A DNA stretch of 64,000 bases from Acidobacteriaceae bacterium (GTDB lineage Bacteria; Acidobacteriota; Terriglobia; Bryobacterales; Bryobacteraceae), in assembly GCA_019240475.1 (NCBI GenBank), contig JAFAYI010000013.1, positions 18,454 to 82,453 on the forward strand. Direction: 5' to 3'. The notes below the pieces were generated by a model. It worked only from the letters and a program-made list of their open reading frames with translations. It did no database searches and had not been told where the DNA came from. Within the stretch, counting starts at the first letter, position 1, and each line of letters starts with the position of its first letter. A program made the position numbers and the translations under genes. Below are positions 27,508-34,207 of the stretch, in pieces.

Positions 27508-27871
27508 TTAATGAGGCCTCGCCATTCTCCACCTTTCTTCGGCGCTTCGCTGCAAGATCGAAGGCCTCTGGTGGGTAATATATTTTTCCTTTCTTATGAC
27601 ATCCAACGTAGATCGAAAAGACCCTTGCGCCAGGGCCGAAAAACCCGGCTGGGCGATATTGGATATTGTCCGCGCTGAAGCGAATTTCACACAACCCGTC
27701 CTTGCCCAAATGCTTGAACTCGGCCATGCCTCGCCAGTTCTCGGTTATGGCTAAGGTTTTGAGCGTGACATCGAACTCGGCTTGCGCCGCCTCCGAAAGA
27801 CCGAGATACCACTCTTCGATGAGGTTGTTCCCCGCCGGTGAGTAGTACTCCATGAATCGCCACAAAGCCAT
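27491..27871 (-). CDS. RelE/HigB-superfamily toxin, Gp49-like (E1 cargo)
   Basis: 126 residues from the ATG at 27871. It matches phage-derived Gp49/HigB-like proteins: MEYYSPAGNNLIEEWY, then FKHLGKDGLCEIRFSADNIQYRPAGFF and FSIYVGCHKKGKIYYPPEA. The family includes ribosome-dependent mRNA interferases. The following XRE gene overlaps it, the toxin-first order. An upstream in-frame ATG at 27898 would lie inside the operator and is rejected. Confidence 0.8.
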   Translation of the reverse strand: MALWRFMEYYSPAGNNLIEEWYLGLSEAAQAEFDVTLKTLAITENWRGMAEFKHLGKDGLCEIRFSADNIQYRPAGFFGPGARVFSIYVGCHKKGKIYYPPEAFDLAAKRRRKVENGEASLNERTV

Positions 27872-27892
27872 GATACATCCGCCTACGCAGAA

Positions 27893-27906
27893 ATGCAATA
27901 TTGCAT
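27893..27906. promoter_or_regulatory. operator palindrome copy 1
   Basis: ATGCAATATTGCAT, a perfect palindrome, 21 bases upstream of the toxin start. An identical copy lies at 27928-27941. Confidence 0.7.
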
Positions 27907-27915
27907 TTTGGCCTC

Positions 27916-27944
27916 TTGACCATTCTCATGCAATATTGCATAAT
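27916..27944 (+). promoter_or_regulatory. strong sigma70-like promoter pointing at tRNA-Tyr
   Basis: TTGACC (27916-27921), 17-base spacer, CATAAT (27939-27944). The second operator palindrome overlaps the spacer and -10 region, so a bound XRE protein would block it. Transcription would start near 27951 and reach the tRNA at 28022. Confidence 0.6.
27928..27941. promoter_or_regulatory. operator palindrome copy 2
   Basis: Second exact copy of ATGCAATATTGCAT, centre 35 bases from the first, overlapping the rightward promoter. Confidence 0.7.
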
Positions 27945-28021
27945 ACTATTATTACCATGAAACGAAAAGGCCAACTCGCTCAGATCGCCAAATCTGAACG
28001 GCTGGCCTTCGCTCTTTCTTT

Positions 28022-28116
28022 GGCGGGTTGGCAGAGTGGTCGAACGCGACCGACTGTAAATCGGTTGGCGGTGCTAGTCCCACCGTCCAGGGGTTCGAAT
28101 CCCTTACCCGCCTCCA
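28022..28116 (+). tRNA. tRNA-Tyr (anticodon GTA) carried by E1, atypical discriminator
   Basis: Acceptor arms GGCGGGT and ACCCGCC pair fully and CCA is encoded. The anticodon loop is CTGTAAA (GTA). The T-loop is GTTCGAATC. The variable arm is long, with stem CGGTG/CACCG. Base 73 is T, whereas bacterial tRNA-Tyr normally has A73, an identity element for tyrosyl-tRNA synthetase. The D stem looks weak. A second, canonical tRNA-Tyr exists at 58240. Whether this copy is charged is unknown. Confidence 0.85.
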
Positions 28117-28167
28117 GATTAAACCCGCCCCGGCCAGAGCTGGAACTCCAGCCGGGACTAAGAACCG

Positions 28168-28239
28168 CACAGCCGAAGCCGCACGAGTCTCGCAAACACA
28201 GTATCCGGCTTTTGGCTGTGAATCGCAAGGGGATTCACA
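28168..28239 (+). promoter_or_regulatory. structured leader of the E1 transposase
   Basis: Two alternative stems are visible. Stem A pairs CACAGCC (28168-28174) with GGCTGTG (28214-28220). Stem B pairs TGTGAATC (28217-28224) with GATTCACA (28232-28239), with GCAAGGG, the Shine-Dalgarno, in its loop, ending directly before the ATG. The stems share TGTG and exclude each other. The E2 leader has the same design with compensatory changes in stem B, which supports a conserved RNA structure controlling translation. Confidence 0.7.
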
Positions 28240-29178
28240 ATGACGTGCCACAACTGCCGGACGGAATGCCGGAAGTTTGGGAAGCGCGGAAATCGCCAAC
28301 GCTACCAATGCAATCAGTGCCGAAAGGTGTTCACGGATGCGCGTGACAACACCCTGGACGGCATGTATCTGTCGGTCGAGAAGGCTGAGACCATTCTCAA
28401 GCTCCTGCTCGAAGGGAACAGCGTTTCGAGCGTCGAACGTTTGACCGAGATTCATCACACGACAATCCTCAAGCTCCTGGTGCTGGTCGGCGAACGCTGC
28501 GAGCGTTTCCTTTCGGAGAAAATTCGCAACATGCGCGTGAAGGATGTAGAGGCGGATGAGCTTTGGTGCTTCGTTCAAAAGAAAGAAGGTCACAAGCGGG
28601 CCGATGAAGCGGGGGTAGAAACCATCGGCGATGCGTACACCTTCGTCGGGATCGAGCGCAATACAAAGCTGGTTTTAGCGTGGCATCTGGGACGGCGCAC
28701 GAAAGTTCACACGATGCTGTTCATGCAGAAGCTCAGGAACGCAGTTAATCCGCAACATTGGTTTCAGCTCACCGCTGATGGGTTTCCGCCCTACGTTCCC
28801 GCCGTGGCGTATTACTTCGCAAACATCGACTTCGCGCAGCTCATCAAGGTTTACCGCGCTTCGTCCGATCAGGAGCAGCGCTATTCGCCCGGAGAGGTTG
28901 CGGAGTGCATACCAACACCCGTATTCGGAAACCCGCGCCCAGAGAAGATCTGCACGTCACATGTGGAGAGAGCCAACCTGAGTATGCGGATGCACATGCG
29001 TCGGTTCACCAGACTGACGAACGGCTTTTCAAAGAAATGGGCGAATCTGAACGCCATGCTCGCCCTGTACTTCGCTTGGTACAACTTCGCCAGAGTACAT
29101 CGCACGCTGCGCGTGACGCCCGCGATGGCTGCCGGAATCGCGGATCACGTGTGGACGTTAGCGGAACTGCTAGCCTAG
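28240..29178 (+). CDS. IS1-family transposase of E1
   Basis: 312 residues in a single frame, combining what IS1 splits into InsA and InsB. An N-terminal zinc ribbon (CHNC, CNQC) is followed by a helix-turn-helix region and the DDE catalytic part: first Asp in EADELWCFVQKK, second in TADGFPPY, Glu in SHVERANLSMRMHMRRF, as in InsB. No frameshift is needed. It is nearly identical to the E2 transposase from about residue 45 on, but its zinc ribbon is clearly different. It should act on the GGTAGTGCG ends of E1. Confidence 0.9.
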   Translation: MTCHNCRTECRKFGKRGNRQRYQCNQCRKVFTDARDNTLDGMYLSVEKAETILKLLLEGNSVSSVERLTEIHHTTILKLLVLVGERCERFLSEKIRNMRVKDVEADELWCFVQKKEGHKRADEAGVETIGDAYTFVGIERNTKLVLAWHLGRRTKVHTMLFMQKLRNAVNPQHWFQLTADGFPPYVPAVAYYFANIDFAQLIKVYRASSDQEQRYSPGEVAECIPTPVFGNPRPEKICTSHVERANLSMRMHMRRFTRLTNGFSKKWANLNAMLALYFAWYNFARVHRTLRVTPAMAAGIADHVWTLAELLA

Positions 29179-29296
29179 AACAAAGCGGGGTACGCAACCC
29201 AATCAGACTGCCACTGCTTTGGATGGATACCAGCCATTCAAAGCGGCGTTTAACGCGGTTAGATAGGAGTGTATCACGACTTGTACGCCTGAAGAA

Positions 29297-29386
29297 ATGG
29301 CTTCGCTCAACAGTGCAGATCGAAAATGGCTGTCCGAAGAAATTGGCAGGAAAGTAACTACCGCGATTGAGGACAGCCCAATTATC
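29297..29386 (+). pseudogene. 5' part (30 codons) of a membrane-protein gene split by the IS1595 element
   Basis: It reads from ATG to ...TTAIEDSPII, where CAATTATC (29379-29386) is the left copy of the target duplication. Joined to the frame at 32320 it continues without shift as KQKIRDAVDQFKPTGWDKA. No good ribosome-binding site is seen before the ATG. Confidence 0.75.
29379..29386. repeat. target-site duplication, left of IS1595 element
   Basis: CAATTATC, repeated exactly at 32312-32319. Confidence 0.9.
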
Positions 29387-29434
29387 GGTAACAACTTACT
29401 TGACAACTCCACATGATTCCGCTACGATTGAAGC

Positions 29435-30388
29435 ATGGAACAGGAACCCAGGAGCCTTCAGGAAGCGGTTCTCTACTTCGCCGATCCCGCCAATTGCCGG
29501 AAGTTTCTCGTAGCACGGCGCTGGCCCGATGGGGTTACTTGTCCCACCTGTGGAAGCGCAAAGGTTGTTTTCTCCGAGAAGCACAACCGCTGGCAGTGCG
29601 GTTCTCACCATGTGAAACGGCAGTTCACTTCGAAGACCGGCACAATCTTTGAAGACAGTCCTATCGGTCTTGATAAGTGGCTCATTGCGATGTGGCTCAT
29701 TGTAAATTGTAAGAACGGTGTTAGCAGTTACGAAATTCAGCGGGCGCTCGGCATAACTCAAAAGACTGCATGGTTTTTGGATCACCGCATCCGAATGGCA
29801 TTACACAGCGGCACAATCGAAAAGCTTTCCGGTGAAGTTGAGGTTGACGAGTCATTTATAGGCGGGAAAGCCCGGAACATGCACGCTGCCCGTCGCGCCA
29901 GGAAGATCACTGGAACCGGCGGCAAGGACAAGACTATCGTGATGGGCATGATGGAGCGCGGCGGTAACGTTCGCACCATTGTCATCGATAATCGCCGCAA
30001 GCATGAAGTTCAGAAGCAAGTCCGTGAGCACGTGGAAGCAGGCTCGGCCATCTTCAGCGATGAATTGAAATCCTACGAAGGCTTACAGGCCGATTACCAG
30101 CACGCTGTCATCAATCACGCGGTCGAGTATGTCAATGGTAACGTTCACACTAACAATTGCGAGAATTTCTGGAGTTTATTAAAAAGAGGCTTGCACGGGA
30201 CCTATGTCAGCGTAGAACCATTTCACCTTTTCCGTTATTTGGACGAACAGGCGTATCGCTTTAACAACCGGAAAATGAACGATGCCGAACGTTTTGATTT
30301 GGCGGTGCGGCAAGTTGTCGGAAAGCGGCTCACCTGGGATCAGTTAACGGGTAAGGAGTCGGAAATTCCACCGCCCACAATTAACTGA
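29435..30388 (+). CDS. IS1595-family transposase
   Basis: 317 residues. An N-terminal zinc ribbon (TCPTCGS and WQCG) is followed by a helix-turn-helix (SSYEIQRALGITQKTAWFLDHRIR) and the ISXO2-type catalytic domain: Asp in VEVDESFIGGKA, Asp in FSDELKSYEG and the acidic/Asn group in HTNNCENFWSLLKRG. It lies just inside the left inverted repeat and is apparently intact, so the element may be mobile. Confidence 0.93.
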   Translation: MEQEPRSLQEAVLYFADPANCRKFLVARRWPDGVTCPTCGSAKVVFSEKHNRWQCGSHHVKRQFTSKTGTIFEDSPIGLDKWLIAMWLIVNCKNGVSSYEIQRALGITQKTAWFLDHRIRMALHSGTIEKLSGEVEVDESFIGGKARNMHAARRARKITGTGGKDKTIVMGMMERGGNVRTIVIDNRRKHEVQKQVREHVEAGSAIFSDELKSYEGLQADYQHAVINHAVEYVNGNVHTNNCENFWSLLKRGLHGTYVSVEPFHLFRYLDEQAYRFNNRKMNDAERFDLAVRQVVGKRLTWDQLTGKESEIPPPTIN

Positions 30389-30518
30389 AGCCGAGAAACG
30401 GCGGCAAAAACGCGGACGCACGAAAACGTTTGGCTCACCACTAAAACACGTCTAAACTTTTTTGTTTTTGGAAACTGTCCAGTGGGGCTACAATGGTGGT
30501 TAGCCTTGACGGCCTTGA

Positions 30519-30540
30519 ATGCCGTCCTCGTTGACGGCAT
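30519..30540. repeat. 8-bp hairpin before IS1595 cargo
   Basis: ATGCCGTC (30519-30526) and GACGGCAT (30533-30540), loop of 6, between the transposase and the first passenger gene. There is no T-run on the + side; it may separate the two transcription units or act as a leader hairpin. Confidence 0.4.
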
Positions 30541-30641
30541 TGGCGGTAGGAAAGCCTGAACAACTCCATCCTACCGATCCTCCCCCAAACAAGTCAAGCG
30601 ACGAACGAACAGGCAACGTGTGCCTGATAGGGAGCTTTTAT

Positions 30642-31094
30642 ATGTCAGATGGATTTTCGGGACCGCATCTCAGTGCGGCTTTCCTTTGCGAGAAAGTTCT
30701 TCAGGAACGGGATGGAGTGGTCAGTTTCATACGCGTTGTGGATAGGTTCGTGCGTCCTAAGCCCACTCCCCAGATCCCGCCACAGTTGATACAGGCGGTT
30801 CTAGTAATCGGATTAAAAGCTGGCGTCATGGGCTCCGGCAAAATCGCGATTAAGATACGCCTGTATAAACCCAATGCCGTGACGCCAATCGCTGACTTAG
30901 ACAACGAAGCGTTTTTCGAGGGCAGCCAAGACTCTGGAGTGAACATCATAACGCCATTCGTTCTCGTAGCAGACGAAGAGGGTCTCTACTGGATAGACGT
31001 TCTCTTCGTCGATGACGTGATTACGCGTATACCGCTTCGGGTAATATTCGCAACGATCCCTGCACAACAATTGCAGGCCCATCCTGGGGTGTAG
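30642..31094 (+). CDS. beta-rich protein of unknown function, DUF6941-like (IS1595 cargo)
   Basis: 150 residues from the ATG at 30642, preceded by AGGGAG at good spacing. The pattern LSAAFLCEKVLQERDGVVSF, IRVVDRF and the later IKIRLYKPN and LYWIDVLFVDD strands resembles DUF6941, a predicted beta-sandwich family of unknown role. The last 74 bases overlap the 3' end of the convergent gene at 31021. Family assignment is from memory of the pattern and moderate at best. Confidence 0.6.
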   Translation: MSDGFSGPHLSAAFLCEKVLQERDGVVSFIRVVDRFVRPKPTPQIPPQLIQAVLVIGLKAGVMGSGKIAIKIRLYKPNAVTPIADLDNEAFFEGSQDSGVNIITPFVLVADEEGLYWIDVLFVDDVITRIPLRVIFATIPAQQLQAHPGV

Positions 31095-31395
31095 AAGATG
31101 TACCGGACTTCATGTCGCTATACACTGCATCTCCTACGACGAGTGGCTGTCGGATCACGGGAGTATCGCCCGCCAATTGTCGGAGGTTCGCCCTCAAGAT
31201 GTTCTGTGAACCCGAGCCGTGCTCGAAGTCCCAAAATGCCCACTCAATACCTTGGACCAGCGCCTCGGTCTCTGTATCGACTAAGCGACCTGCTACCGCC
31301 AACACAGGCGCGAACCATTGCTCGAACTGTTCCAGCGGCCACTCGCCTTTCAAATAGCGGTGCAGCGAGAGCCTCACTTCCGCAGGGGTTATCAT
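31021..31395 (-). CDS. hypothetical protein (IS1595 cargo)
   Basis: 124 residues from ATG 31395, preceded by TTAGGAGTCACA, a good ribosome-binding site. The N-terminal half is a helical, acidic domain (SLHRYLKGEWPLEQFEQWFAP, then ETEALVQGIEWAFWDFEHGS) like small uncharacterised immunity- or antitoxin-like proteins. Its start abuts the divergent gene to the right. No family recognised. Confidence 0.6.
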   Translation of the reverse strand: MITPAEVRLSLHRYLKGEWPLEQFEQWFAPVLAVAGRLVDTETEALVQGIEWAFWDFEHGSGSQNILRANLRQLAGDTPVIRQPLVVGDAVYSDMKSGTSSTPQDGPAIVVQGSLRILPEAVYA

Positions 31396-31438
31396 TGTGA
31401 CTCCTAAGAACAATCCTATAACGCTATCAGAGGAAGAG

Positions 31439-31720
31439 ATGGAGCGCAAGTTCACAGAATTTGCTATGGACGCCGTTCTCGAGACCTGCAAACAAAAGAA
31501 AACAAAGCGTGATTGGGACGCCAATACAACGTCGCCATTTCATACGGTCAAACATAAAAGAGAGGCTGGTCTCACCTTTAGTGCGGAAACGGGCGAATTC
31601 GTTGCGCTCGTTTTTTACTGGACCGATGCCGGTGGCGCACGCCGCCGAAGCATACGGGCGTTTCAACACGGCGGTCAACTGTACCGGATCAAGCTGCGGG
31701 ACCAAATAGAGACGGGCTAA
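31439..31720 (+). CDS. hypothetical protein (IS1595 cargo)
   Basis: 93 residues from ATG 31439, preceded by GAGGAAGAG. A GTG at 31397 would add 14 residues but sits 2 bases from the divergent gene's start. A helical N-terminus (KFTEFAMDAVLETCKQKK) leads into a likely beta-sheet half (LTFSAETGEFVALVFYWTD, then RRRSIRAFQHGG). No family recognised. The small gene at 31733 follows by 12 bases. Confidence 0.5.
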   Translation: MERKFTEFAMDAVLETCKQKKTKRDWDANTTSPFHTVKHKREAGLTFSAETGEFVALVFYWTDAGGARRRSIRAFQHGGQLYRIKLRDQIETG

Positions 31721-31732
31721 GATGGAAGATGG

Positions 31733-31921
31733 ATGAGGCAGACGCAAGAACCCAAACCGATCAGCATTCCAGATGAACTAGCGGCCCGCTGTACCGGCCC
31801 CGATCAGTTCGAGCGGTTCGACAAGCTGTTTCGCGCGGTGATCGCTGTTCCGCACGAGCAGATCGTGAAGGAAGAAAAGAAGTGGAAGCGTGCTAGAGCG
31901 ACAAGGCGTGATGACAAGTGA
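31733..31921 (+). CDS. small charged protein, antitoxin-like size (IS1595 cargo)
   Basis: 62 residues from ATG, 12 bases after the preceding gene and so likely co-transcribed. It has SIPDELAARCTGPDQFERFD, then a helix rich in Lys, Arg and Glu ending in KWKRARATRRDDK. The size and charge recall small antitoxins, but no toxin partner is identified. Function unknown. Confidence 0.5.
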   Translation: MRQTQEPKPISIPDELAARCTGPDQFERFDKLFRAVIAVPHEQIVKEEKKWKRARATRRDDK

Positions 31922-31971
31922 GTATCGGCAACGACCACTAGGTGTCTTTTGCGTGCTATAGTGCTCTCGAT

Positions 31972-32241
31972 ATGGCCGATGCTTCTGATACGGAAATCGC
32001 ATTTGATAACATTTTGATCTCAACACGAGGGATCAACCAAGAAATCGGGAAGATGGTTGACACCCTGAAGCCGTACAGTCGCAGACCGGATTTCGAGCCT
32101 CATGATCCCGCTCCCGTTGGAATGCACGGCACCAAGCTAGACGAGATAGCCCGTGCACTTGCCGCTGTTCAACTGAACCTAGCGGCTTTGAACAACATGT
32201 TCCAAGCGTTTGTGGGCCTAGCTTTAAAAAATCAATCCTGA
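31972..32241 (+). CDS. small helical protein (IS1595 cargo)
   Basis: 89 residues from ATG 31972 (GTG at 31942 is an alternative). The C-terminal half is a long amphipathic helix region (KLDEIARALAAVQLNLAALNNMFQAFVGLALK). No ribosome-binding site is strong. It is the last gene before the right inverted repeat. Function unknown. Confidence 0.5.
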   Translation: MADASDTEIAFDNILISTRGINQEIGKMVDTLKPYSRRPDFEPHDPAPVGMHGTKLDEIARALAAVQLNLAALNNMFQAFVGLALKNQS

Positions 32242-32287
32242 AGTCTCTGCTCGCCGTTTTCGCGCGCACTCAGTCGCACGGAGGCGT

Positions 32288-32311
32288 GGAGTTCTCAAGT
32301 AAGTTGTTACC
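32288..32311. repeat. IS1595 element right terminal inverted repeat
   Basis: 24 bases ending in AAGTAAGTTGTTACC; the reverse complement of 29387-29410 except for one base (seventh position, C against G). Confidence 0.9.
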
Positions 32312-33105
32312 CAATTATCAAACAGAAGATACGGGATGCTGTTGACCAATTCAAGCCCACCGGTTGGGATAAGGCACGCGGCCTTATACTCAGGTTCGGC
32401 TCCCCAGTCGCAATTTGCGCGTTAATAGTCGCCTGTATCGCTATCACCATGGGCGCGCTGTATCAATCATTTAGTCATGTCAAAGAGGAGGCTGAGTTCC
32501 GTACCCATACTGACGACCGCTTAACAGCCATCGAGTCTACCCTGCGCACGATACAGGCCTCCCAAATGCCGAAGAAGGTGCTTGGAGAACTCGGCATGTT
32601 GAACGTGACGGAATTAGCCAAGAATCTGCCTGCTCTTCGAAAAGTAGCAGAGCAGCCCCCTTCAGAAGTAAGGCCGACCGAAACCGCCGTCGAGGCGGTA
32701 GCAGTCAAGCTGAGACAGGTAAACGAAAACGCGCCTGATTACTGGCCAACGGTTCTACAGTTCATTCAATTCGCATCAGCCGGACTCTCTCCTGACGTTC
32801 CACCCAGAAATAGTCCGTACGTTACGAAAATGGACGACGTGTACATAAGTGGCGGCGGTATGCCCCTTGACGGTCGCGTGCTGATTCTGAAAAACGGGAG
32901 GCTGGAGAATCTCGCCATCAGAAACTCTCGGATAGTGTTTAGTGGTCCCATGGTGCTTATCAACGTTACGTTCATAAATTGCGCCTTTGACTTTGAGTTT
33001 CCGAATGAAAGTAGCCAACCGCTACCCTCACCATACGTGAGGCGAACTGTTCAACAATTGCTTGCCTCGGGCATCGTATCGGCACACGTATCTTCAGGCG
33101 GTTGA
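32312..33105 (+). pseudogene. 3' part of the split membrane-protein gene
   Basis: It begins with the second CAATTATC copy and is in frame from 32320. It encodes a basic segment, one transmembrane helix (SPVAICALIVACIAITMGALY), a coiled-coil-like region (DRLTAIESTLRTIQASQ), a variable linker and a C-terminal beta-helix-like part (LENLAIRNSRIVFSGP, then LINVTFINCAF). Restored, the protein is 291 residues with one membrane pass. A truncated product could start at ATG 32449, but that cuts the helix. Function unknown. Confidence 0.75.
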
Positions 33106-33110
33106 TGCCA

Positions 33111-33146
33111 CCGCTTCCGGCCTCAACCAACATTTAGCGCACTACC
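33111..33146 (-). repeat. E1 right terminal inverted repeat
   Basis: Exact 36-base reverse complement of 25715-25750, beginning 6 bases after the stop of the split membrane-protein gene. Confidence 0.9.
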
Positions 33147-33154
33147 GGGGGTGG
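33147..33154. repeat. target-site duplication copy 2 (between E1 and E2)
   Basis: GGGGGTGG (GGGGGTGGG if 9 bp) as the only sequence separating the two transposons, so one copy serves both. Confidence 0.8.
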
Positions 33155-33155
33155 G

Positions 33156-33182
33156 GGTAGTGCGCTAAATCTGTGTGGCTGT
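33156..33182 (+). repeat. E2 left terminal inverted repeat
   Basis: 27 bases, the exact reverse complement of 36670-36696; inner half CTGTGTGGCTGT differs from E1. Confidence 0.9.
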
Positions 33183-33205
33183 AATTCGGTAAGATTCATT
33201 CTGGA

Positions 33206-34207
33206 ATGAGTCGGGCACAATTTCAACTCGCCTATGACGGGGAGGCTGTTCGTCGCGGGCTGATGGATGTATACGAACTTGCCCCAGCGCTTCTAGCGAT
33301 TGGCGACTTGGTCCGAGAGGTCAATCACGAATTGAACCACGACAAGGCCGAGGTGTCCGTCCAGGTCAAGTCTGATTTTAGGCGTGGATCATTTGAAGTT
33401 CTCTTGCTCTTAGATCAAAACCTGATCGCGCAAGCGAAGGACCTCTTCTCTGGCCAGTTGGCTAACGCCAAGCAGATTCTCGAATTCATTTTCGGCACGG
33501 GAGTTGCTTCCGCTGGCGCAGTCGGGGCGGTTAAAGGCCTACTTAGCCTGTACAAGCAGTTAAAGGGAGCGCAGCCAAAAGAAGTTATTCAGGACCCCTC
33601 GAAGCACATCACGATCATTCAACTAGGAGACGGTCAAATCAACGTCGATGTGCAGACGGCGGCACTTTACAGCAAAGAAGCAATCCGGTCTTCTCTTGAT
33701 AAAACCGTCAAGCCAGTAGCTCGACCCGGAATTGATTCACTCGAAGTAAGGCGCGGCAGGAACGTACTTGAGCAGGTGGCAAAGGGCGATCTTCCTTCCT
33801 CGATCCTTGGAACTGAGACCCATAAGCACGCGGTCGAAAGCTTGACGGCAACAAGCAACACCCGTCCGGTCCTACTCAGGGTAACGAGGGCCAACTTTGA
33901 GGACGGCAAGTGGGGGTTTTCAGACGGGAACGCAAAGTTTAATGCGAGCATCAAAGACTCGGGTTTCAAAAACAAGCTGGACAGCGGGCAGGAGGGATTT
34001 TATAAGGGCGACGTCTTACGTGTAGAATTGACCACTATCCAGACGGTCGATGCCGGCGGCAATTTCAAGTCAGAATATCGCATTGACCGGGTAATTGAGC
34101 ATATTCATCCGTGGCTACAACGTCCGCTAATCACGCCAGCCGCTACGCAAGAAGCTCCGAAATTTCCCCGACATGATCCGAAACGCCTGCCGCCATCGCG
34201 GGAGTAA
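33206..34207 (+). CDS. hypothetical protein (E2 cargo)
   Basis: 333 residues from ATG, starting 23 bases inside the left inverted repeat. The N-terminal part is FQLAYDGEAVRRGLMDVYELAPALLAIGDLVREVN, then VQVKSDFRRGSFEVLLLL. A hydrophobic glycine-rich segment (FGTGVASAGAVGAVKGLLSLY, about residues 93-115) could be a single membrane helix. The second half looks beta-rich (VLRVELTTIQTVDAGGN, then YRIDRVIEH). No catalytic motif and no family recognised. The last 65 bases overlap the transposase gene tail to tail. Confidence 0.7.
   Translation: MSRAQFQLAYDGEAVRRGLMDVYELAPALLAIGDLVREVNHELNHDKAEVSVQVKSDFRRGSFEVLLLLDQNLIAQAKDLFSGQLANAKQILEFIFGTGVASAGAVGAVKGLLSLYKQLKGAQPKEVIQDPSKHITIIQLGDGQINVDVQTAALYSKEAIRSSLDKTVKPVARPGIDSLEVRRGRNVLEQVAKGDLPSSILGTETHKHAVESLTATSNTRPVLLRVTRANFEDGKWGFSDGNAKFNASIKDSGFKNKLDSGQEGFYKGDVLRVELTTIQTVDAGGNFKSEYRIDRVIEHIHPWLQRPLITPAATQEAPKFPRHDPKRLPPSRE

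Larger units (their letters stand above)
29387..32311 (+). mobile_element. IS1595-family element with passenger genes, 2925 bp
   Basis: The ends are 24-bp inverted repeats (29387-29410 and 32288-32311) with one mismatch, tip GGTAACAACTTACTTG. Exact 8-bp target duplications CAATTATC flank it; 8 bp is the usual size for IS1595. It encodes an IS1595 transposase and about five small genes not needed for transposition. Some IS1595 members are known to carry passenger genes. Confidence 0.9.
25715..33146 (+). mobile_element. E1: IS1-family cargo transposon, 7432 bp, with nested IS1595 element
   Basis: It is bounded by perfect 36-bp inverted repeats (25715-25750 and 33111-33146) with tip GGTAGTGCGCTAAAT, close to the GGTGATGC tip of classical IS1, and flanked by GGGGGTGG. 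It encodes a single-frame IS1 transposase at 28240 and carries a pentapeptide-like protein, a candidate small RNA, a DUF3467-like protein, an XRE/RelE pair, a tRNA-Tyr and a membrane protein. A 2925-bp IS1595-family element is inserted in that last gene; without it and one target copy E1 would be 4499 bp. The boundaries rest on repeats read directly. Confidence 0.85.

Noticed and set aside
27852..28346. A 164-codon frame across the tRNA-Tyr
   Set aside because: It runs through the tRNA and transposase leader; the tRNA structure explains the conservation.
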